Assembly (NCBI RefSeq): GCF_009295825.1
Contig: NZ_WHKF01000012.1
Coordinates: 1-64,000, forward strand
DNA: 64,000 nt
Direction of reading: 5' to 3'
Source: Marinifilum sp. N1E240
Lineage (GTDB): Bacteria; Bacteroidota; Bacteroidia; Bacteroidales; Marinifilaceae
This document shows, one piece after another, positions 60,274-64,000 of the stretch. The notes beneath the pieces were generated by a model. That model saw only the letters and a list, made by a program, of their open reading frames with translations, ran no database searches and was not told where the DNA came from. A program made the position numbers and the translations under genes. Within the stretch, counting starts at the first letter, position 1, and each line of letters begins with the position of its first letter.

Positions 60274-61746
60274 TTGGGAATCATTCGTCAACAAACCATA
60301 AAAGGATCGGTAGTATCCTATATTGGAGCCATTCTTGGATTTATCAACACAGGAATACTTTTTCCTCGATTTTTGGAAGCTGATCAAATTGGTTTGATCA
60401 ACTGGATAGGACCAATGGCGGCTATTGTGGCTCAATTTTCTTCTTTGGGATTCAATAATGTTACGGCACGTTTATTCCCTTATTTTCGAAATGAAAATCG
60501 AAATCATAACGGCTACCTGTTTATTTTGTTTTGGGTGGGAATGGCAGGCTTTGTCTTGGCATTAATCAGTTATTTTGCACTGCATCCCTTTGCTGTTGAT
60601 GCTTATCAAGATGAATCGCCTCTCTATTTGGATTATTTGGTATATTTGATTCCGCTGGTATTTTTCACTATATTTTTCAATTTATTTGACGCTTACAATC
60701 GGGTTTTATACGATGCTGTCTCAGGAACTTTTTTTAGAGATATTGTCTTTAAAATTCTCAATCTTACGATCATTTTCTTGTTCGCGCTGAATGTATTGAA
60801 TTTTTCAGACTTTGTTCTTTTGTATGTAATAGCCTATTGTTTGCCGACTTTATTGCTGTTTCTATTGCTTTGGTATAGAGGGAAAATATCATTTGCTTCC
60901 AATTTAAAATTTGTTCGACCAACGCTTCGAAAATCGATGATAAGTGTTTCTTTATATGGGATTTTGAATGGCTTGAGCGATAAGTTAGCAAACCATATTG
61001 ATAAAGTAATGATTGTTAGCTATGTTGGATTGGGCGCTAATGGTATTTATGCAACCATGGCTAACTTTGGCGTATTGGTTTCTATGCCATCACGAACTTT
61101 AAGAAAAATTGCCAGTACTGTAATTGCTGAAGCTTGGAAAAAGAAAGATTTGAAGACAATTGCTCAAATCTACACACAAAGTGGTTTGCATCAATTCATG
61201 GCGGGATGCCTTTTATTTATTGGTATTTGGGCGAATATTGATAATGTAATAGAAATAGTAACTGATAGATTTATAGATGGTAAATATGTAATCTTTTTTA
61301 TTGGAATAGGGCATGTAATTCAAATGGCATCAGGAGTTAGTGGAGTGATTCTTCAATCGTCTCCTTACTACAAAATGCAAGCTGTTTTTATGGCGATTTA
61401 TGGTGTTTTGGTCATTCTAACCAACCTGATCGTGATACCTATTTGGGGAATAAATGGTGCCGCAATTGCTTCGGTATCTGCAACTCTGGTATTTAATCTG
61501 TTGAAATATATGTTTTTGTATAAGAAATACAAATTTCAACCATTTAACTACAAATACCTTTTGGTGATATTGGTTGCCATAGGCTCATACTATACAGGAA
61601 ACTTGCTACCAAAGCAAGATTGGTTTATTTTGGATATTATCTTCAGGTCTGGCATTGTTGGTGGTTTGTATCTGGTTTTAACTTTTGCATTTAAGATCTC
61701 AACAGATTTTAACCAATTCATAAAAAAGACAGTTGGATTAAAATAA
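60274..61746 (+). CDS. Polysaccharide/oligosaccharide flippase (MATE-like, Wzx type)
   Basis: A 490-residue membrane protein with about 12-14 helices, starting at TTG 60274 (MGIIRQQTIKGSVVSYIGAILGFINTGIL), the common N-terminus of this family; no ATG fits better. It probably flips lipid-linked saccharide across the inner membrane. It is divergent from ftsX and precedes an LPS-type acyltransferase and teichoic-acid-like genes on the other strand. Confidence 0.88.
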   Translation: MGIIRQQTIKGSVVSYIGAILGFINTGILFPRFLEADQIGLINWIGPMAAIVAQFSSLGFNNVTARLFPYFRNENRNHNGYLFILFWVGMAGFVLALISYFALHPFAVDAYQDESPLYLDYLVYLIPLVFFTIFFNLFDAYNRVLYDAVSGTFFRDIVFKILNLTIIFLFALNVLNFSDFVLLYVIAYCLPTLLLFLLLWYRGKISFASNLKFVRPTLRKSMISVSLYGILNGLSDKLANHIDKVMIVSYVGLGANGIYATMANFGVLVSMPSRTLRKIASTVIAEAWKKKDLKTIAQIYTQSGLHQFMAGCLLFIGIWANIDNVIEIVTDRFIDGKYVIFFIGIGHVIQMASGVSGVILQSSPYYKMQAVFMAIYGVLVILTNLIVIPIWGINGAAIASVSATLVFNLLKYMFLYKKYKFQPFNYKYLLVILVAIGSYYTGNLLPKQDWFILDIIFRSGIVGGLYLVLTFAFKISTDFNQFIKKTVGLK

Positions 61747-61755
61747 ACAAAAGGA

Positions 61756-62637
61756 TTAATGAAGTATTTCGTGCTCTTGTTTTTTTAATTTCCATCTTTT
61801 GTGGCTCCATAGCCAGTCTTCTGGTTTGTTACGAATTTGCTCCTCAAGTAATTTTGTGTGTTGTTTTGTGATACTGCCATACTCAGCATCGCGTGGATTT
61901 TCTTCAATAATTTTTAATTCCACATCGTAATGTCCACGTTTTGTCCGGGTGATATACAGAAACACAACTGCGTAGTCGTAATCTACAGCATATTTTTCGG
62001 TGCCGAACATTACCGCAGTGTCCTGATTCAAAAACTTTGTCCAGAATAGGTTTTTCTTTTTCCGGTTTGGAGATTGATCACAACCAAATCCAACTAAATA
62101 GCCTTTGTCTTTTTTTTGTTCTAAAAATTCTTTTGTGGCACGCTTTGGAACCAATTGCAATCCTGATTTAGATCGGGTTTCTCTAAATTTTTTATCGAAA
62201 AACTTATTAGAAAGCGGTTTGTATATGGCGCTTGTTTTGTGTTTTAATGATCCGGCAAGCCCAGTTGCTACCATTTCCCAATTGCTGTAATGACCAAAGG
62301 CTAGTACGATACTTTTTTTCTTTTCATATAGATGATCAAGAGCTCCGGGATTCACTATCCTACATCTCTTTTCGGCTTCCTTAGCACTCATGCTAAAACA
62401 TTTTATGCTTTCAACTATAAAATCACTGAAAAAGCGATTGAATGCTTTGGCAATTTTATGATGTTCCAGTTCACTTTTTTCCGGAAATGAACTTCTGATA
62501 TTATTTAGAATTAAATTCTTGCGATATCTAAATATGTAATGATTTAATACAAATAAAAGATCTGCAATTAGATACAATACTCCAAGTGGAAGTAAAGAAA
62601 GAGGTTTTAGAAACAGGTAGTAGAGTACTCGTGTCAT
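61756..62637 (-). CDS. Lipid A biosynthesis acyltransferase (LpxL/HtrB family)
   Basis: A 293-residue inner-membrane acyltransferase with an N-terminal hydrophobic anchor and the catalytic motif in FGHYSNWEM (HxxxxE, at about 116-124). It adds a secondary acyl chain to lipid A or a related lipid. Sequence identity among family members is low, so the exact lipid substrate is open. It ends 10 bases from the flippase stop. Confidence 0.9.
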   Translation of the reverse strand: MTRVLYYLFLKPLSLLPLGVLYLIADLLFVLNHYIFRYRKNLILNNIRSSFPEKSELEHHKIAKAFNRFFSDFIVESIKCFSMSAKEAEKRCRIVNPGALDHLYEKKKSIVLAFGHYSNWEMVATGLAGSLKHKTSAIYKPLSNKFFDKKFRETRSKSGLQLVPKRATKEFLEQKKDKGYLVGFGCDQSPNRKKKNLFWTKFLNQDTAVMFGTEKYAVDYDYAVVFLYITRTKRGHYDVELKIIEENPRDAEYGSITKQHTKLLEEQIRNKPEDWLWSHKRWKLKKQEHEILH

Positions 62638-62742
62638 ATGGGGCGATTAGTGGTTCGCCACAAATATACAAGCATACTTCTAAAAACAATATTTACGCTA
62701 AAATCTATTTTAATTTTAAATTAGAAAAAGTCGTTGATGGAA

Positions 62743-63132
62743 TTAATCTTTAATGATTTCAATAATTTCAGTGGTGGAGATGGAAGGAGTTCTTTCCAAA
62801 TAAACCACTTCGCAAAGCGATTTGAATTCATCAAATCTACCTTCCCAGTCGTTTCCCATCACCAAAACATCAGCATCGAATTGTTTAATGTAATCTCCTT
62901 TTAGTTCCAAAGATTCTTCGTAAAATACTTCATCAACAACCTTCAGGGATTCTATGATTCTCATTCTATCCTTTTCGGAATAGATAGGATTTTTCTGCTT
63001 TTTGGAGAAGTTTAAAGCATCAGTTGAAATACCAACAATTAAGTAATCACCTTCAGCTCTGGCACGTTCCAGAATTCGTAAATGTCCGATGTGAAATAAA
63101 TCAAATGTGCCAAAAGTAATTACTCGTTTCAT
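62743..63132 (-). CDS. Glycerol-3-phosphate cytidylyltransferase-like (TagD type)
   Basis: A 129-residue nucleotidyltransferase starting at ATG 63132 (MKRVITFGTFDLFH). The HxGH motif is HIGH at 14-17, and the C-terminal signature STTEIIEIIK is present. CTP + glycerol-3-phosphate gives CDP-glycerol. The next gene is a CDP-glycerol glycerophosphotransferase-like one, which supports this. Related enzymes use other sugars or ethanolamine. Confidence 0.85.
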   Translation of the reverse strand: MKRVITFGTFDLFHIGHLRILERARAEGDYLIVGISTDALNFSKKQKNPIYSEKDRMRIIESLKVVDEVFYEESLELKGDYIKQFDADVLVMGNDWEGRFDEFKSLCEVVYLERTPSISTTEIIEIIKD

Positions 63133-63242
63133 GTGTTTAAGTTTATTTTTCAATGGTCACATGGAACTCACAAATAAATTTAATCATCCTCAATCTGTCA
63201 ATTTGGATAATTAAATTTGCATGCTCGTTTCATATTGTTTTT

Positions 63243-64000
63243 TTATTGGTTCTTGCGAAGATAATGTTCTTGAATGAAATTAAAAATTCTCTGAGAACTG
63301 TTCGCATCAATATTGTCGTACGACTTCTCGATTATTTCACCTCTTTTTACCTTAAATTGATCTTTACCATTGAAAGTAGATAAGAGATCTTCCTCTAATT
63401 TGTTTTGATCGGTAGAAATTGGTCCAACTATAAAATCGTTAAAGAAAGTATGTAACTCACGATCCTTAGTCTCATACTTTTCTCTATCGTACAAGAGGAA
63501 GAAAATTGGGCGATTCAGTAAAATGTAATCCATGTAGATGGATGAATAATCGCTAATCATTGCGTCTACTTCAGGAAGAAAAGGATAAACATCCTTCACA
63601 TTATCATACCATAAAATTCTTTCGAATTCACCTGATATGGATTTGTACTGAGGCAATGGATGCAATTTGAAAACAAAAACAAGATCATGCTCTATGGCAA
63701 ACTGATTCAATCTTTCCAAGTCAAGAATTCCATCAGAAATTCCATCGCCGCCAGTATCGCGAAAAGTGGGAGCGTAAAGGATGGATTTTGTACCATTCTT
63801 ACGCATTTTGGCAACTTTATTAATTGTCTCTACATCTGAATTGATCAGTGCATTCTTGTATTTTTTAGGATCAACAATTACATCGTTTCTTGGATATCCG
63901 GTATCAATAAAATGATCGGTAAGAAAAGCAGGTTTAAAGAACTCTTTGGTGAAAAAGGCTCCCGTTGAAATCAGTGCCTGATATTTTGGCAATTTTCCTA
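63243..64000 (-). CDS. CDP-glycerol glycerophosphotransferase-like protein (C-terminal part)
   Basis: The last 252 codons are present; the gene runs off the window. The visible region is the catalytic C-terminal half of TagB/TagF-type enzymes, with FIDTGYPRNDVIVDP, YAPTFRDTGGD, VFKLHPLP (nucleotide-diphosphate site) and DYSSIYMDYILLNRPIFFLLYD. The TTG at 63992 looks internal. It would add glycerol-phosphate units to a lipid or polysaccharide carrier. It lies 110 bases upstream of the TagD-like gene on the same strand. Confidence 0.85.
   Translation of the reverse strand, partial: GKLPKYQALISTGAFFTKEFFKPAFLTDHFIDTGYPRNDVIVDPKKYKNALINSDVETINKVAKMRKNGTKSILYAPTFRDTGGDGISDGILDLERLNQFAIEHDLVFVFKLHPLPQYKSISGEFERILWYDNVKDVYPFLPEVDAMISDYSSIYMDYILLNRPIFFLLYDREKYETKDRELHTFFNDFIVGPISTDQNKLEEDLLSTFNGKDQFKVKRGEIIEKSYDNIDANSSQRIFNFIQEHYLRKNQ

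Noticed and set aside
1-64000. CRISPR array, rRNA operon, prophage, integrase or IS transposase
   Set aside because: No regularly spaced direct repeats, rRNA-like sequence, or matching proteins were seen in the window.

Overview
The window is AT-rich bacterial chromosome that reads as a free-living, probably marine Bacteroidota. Supporting traits: Bacteroidota-type promoters (TTG ... TAnnTTTG) instead of sigma70 boxes, few clear Shine-Dalgarno sequences, a PorZ-like type IX secretion component, a TonB receptor with an N-terminal carboxypeptidase-regulatory domain, and a membrane-anchored AraC regulator. The exact family (a Marinifilaceae/Marinilabiliales-like genome would fit) is inference from protein style only.

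Layout. 1-1.1 kb: the tail of one gene, then about 1 kb without an intact gene, carrying palindromic repeats. 1.1-10.9 kb: envelope and regulatory genes (thioredoxin-like lipoprotein, retropepsin-like secreted protein, serine beta-lactamase-like hydrolase, small MotA/ExbB-like protein, LytTR regulator, alpha/beta hydrolase lipoprotein, 7TM-AraC regulator). 10.9-16.2 kb: repeat-rich spacers around a TonB-dependent receptor, an AraC gene, a VOC gene and a Spy-like protein. 16.3-34.3 kb: mostly housekeeping genes: MutS-like membrane ATPase, KamA-family radical SAM enzyme, U32 peptidase, IlvE, AhpF/AhpC, aminotransferase, adenylate cyclase-HD fusion, universal stress protein, RdgB, PorZ, RecO.

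34.3-44.7 kb is the most unusual part. An intact tRNA-Arg(CCT) with its terminator is followed by two further decayed copies of the tRNA 3' end plus the same terminator plus a few downstream bases. They bound two blocks. The first (2.5 kb) has two unrecognised secreted proteins. The second (7.6 kb) has a three-gene arginine-to-homospermidine pathway (arginine decarboxylase-like, agmatinase, deoxyhypusine-synthase-like), a small acidic protein, and a tight cluster of class I glutamine amidotransferase, MscS channel, and a D-Ala-D-Ala-ligase-like ATP-grasp fused to an M20 peptidase-like domain that has lost most metal ligands. I consider this last cluster and its tRNA-end boundaries the best candidate for something undescribed.

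44.9-55.8 kb: CPBP membrane protein with an altered active-site motif, a DUF6320-type protein paired with an HxxxDG acyltransferase, fumarase, leucine-rich-repeat lipoprotein, PAPS reductase-like protein, an orphan class I isoprenoid-synthase-like protein, a D-2-hydroxyacid dehydrogenase and a truncated globin. 55.8-60.1 kb: a minus-strand housekeeping cluster (ftsX, DUF3098, uppP, truB, queA, TM2). 60.2-64 kb: cell-surface genes: flippase, lipid A acyltransferase-like protein, TagD-like cytidylyltransferase and a CDP-glycerol glycerophosphotransferase-like protein cut by the window end. No CRISPR array, rRNA, integrase or transposase gene was found.
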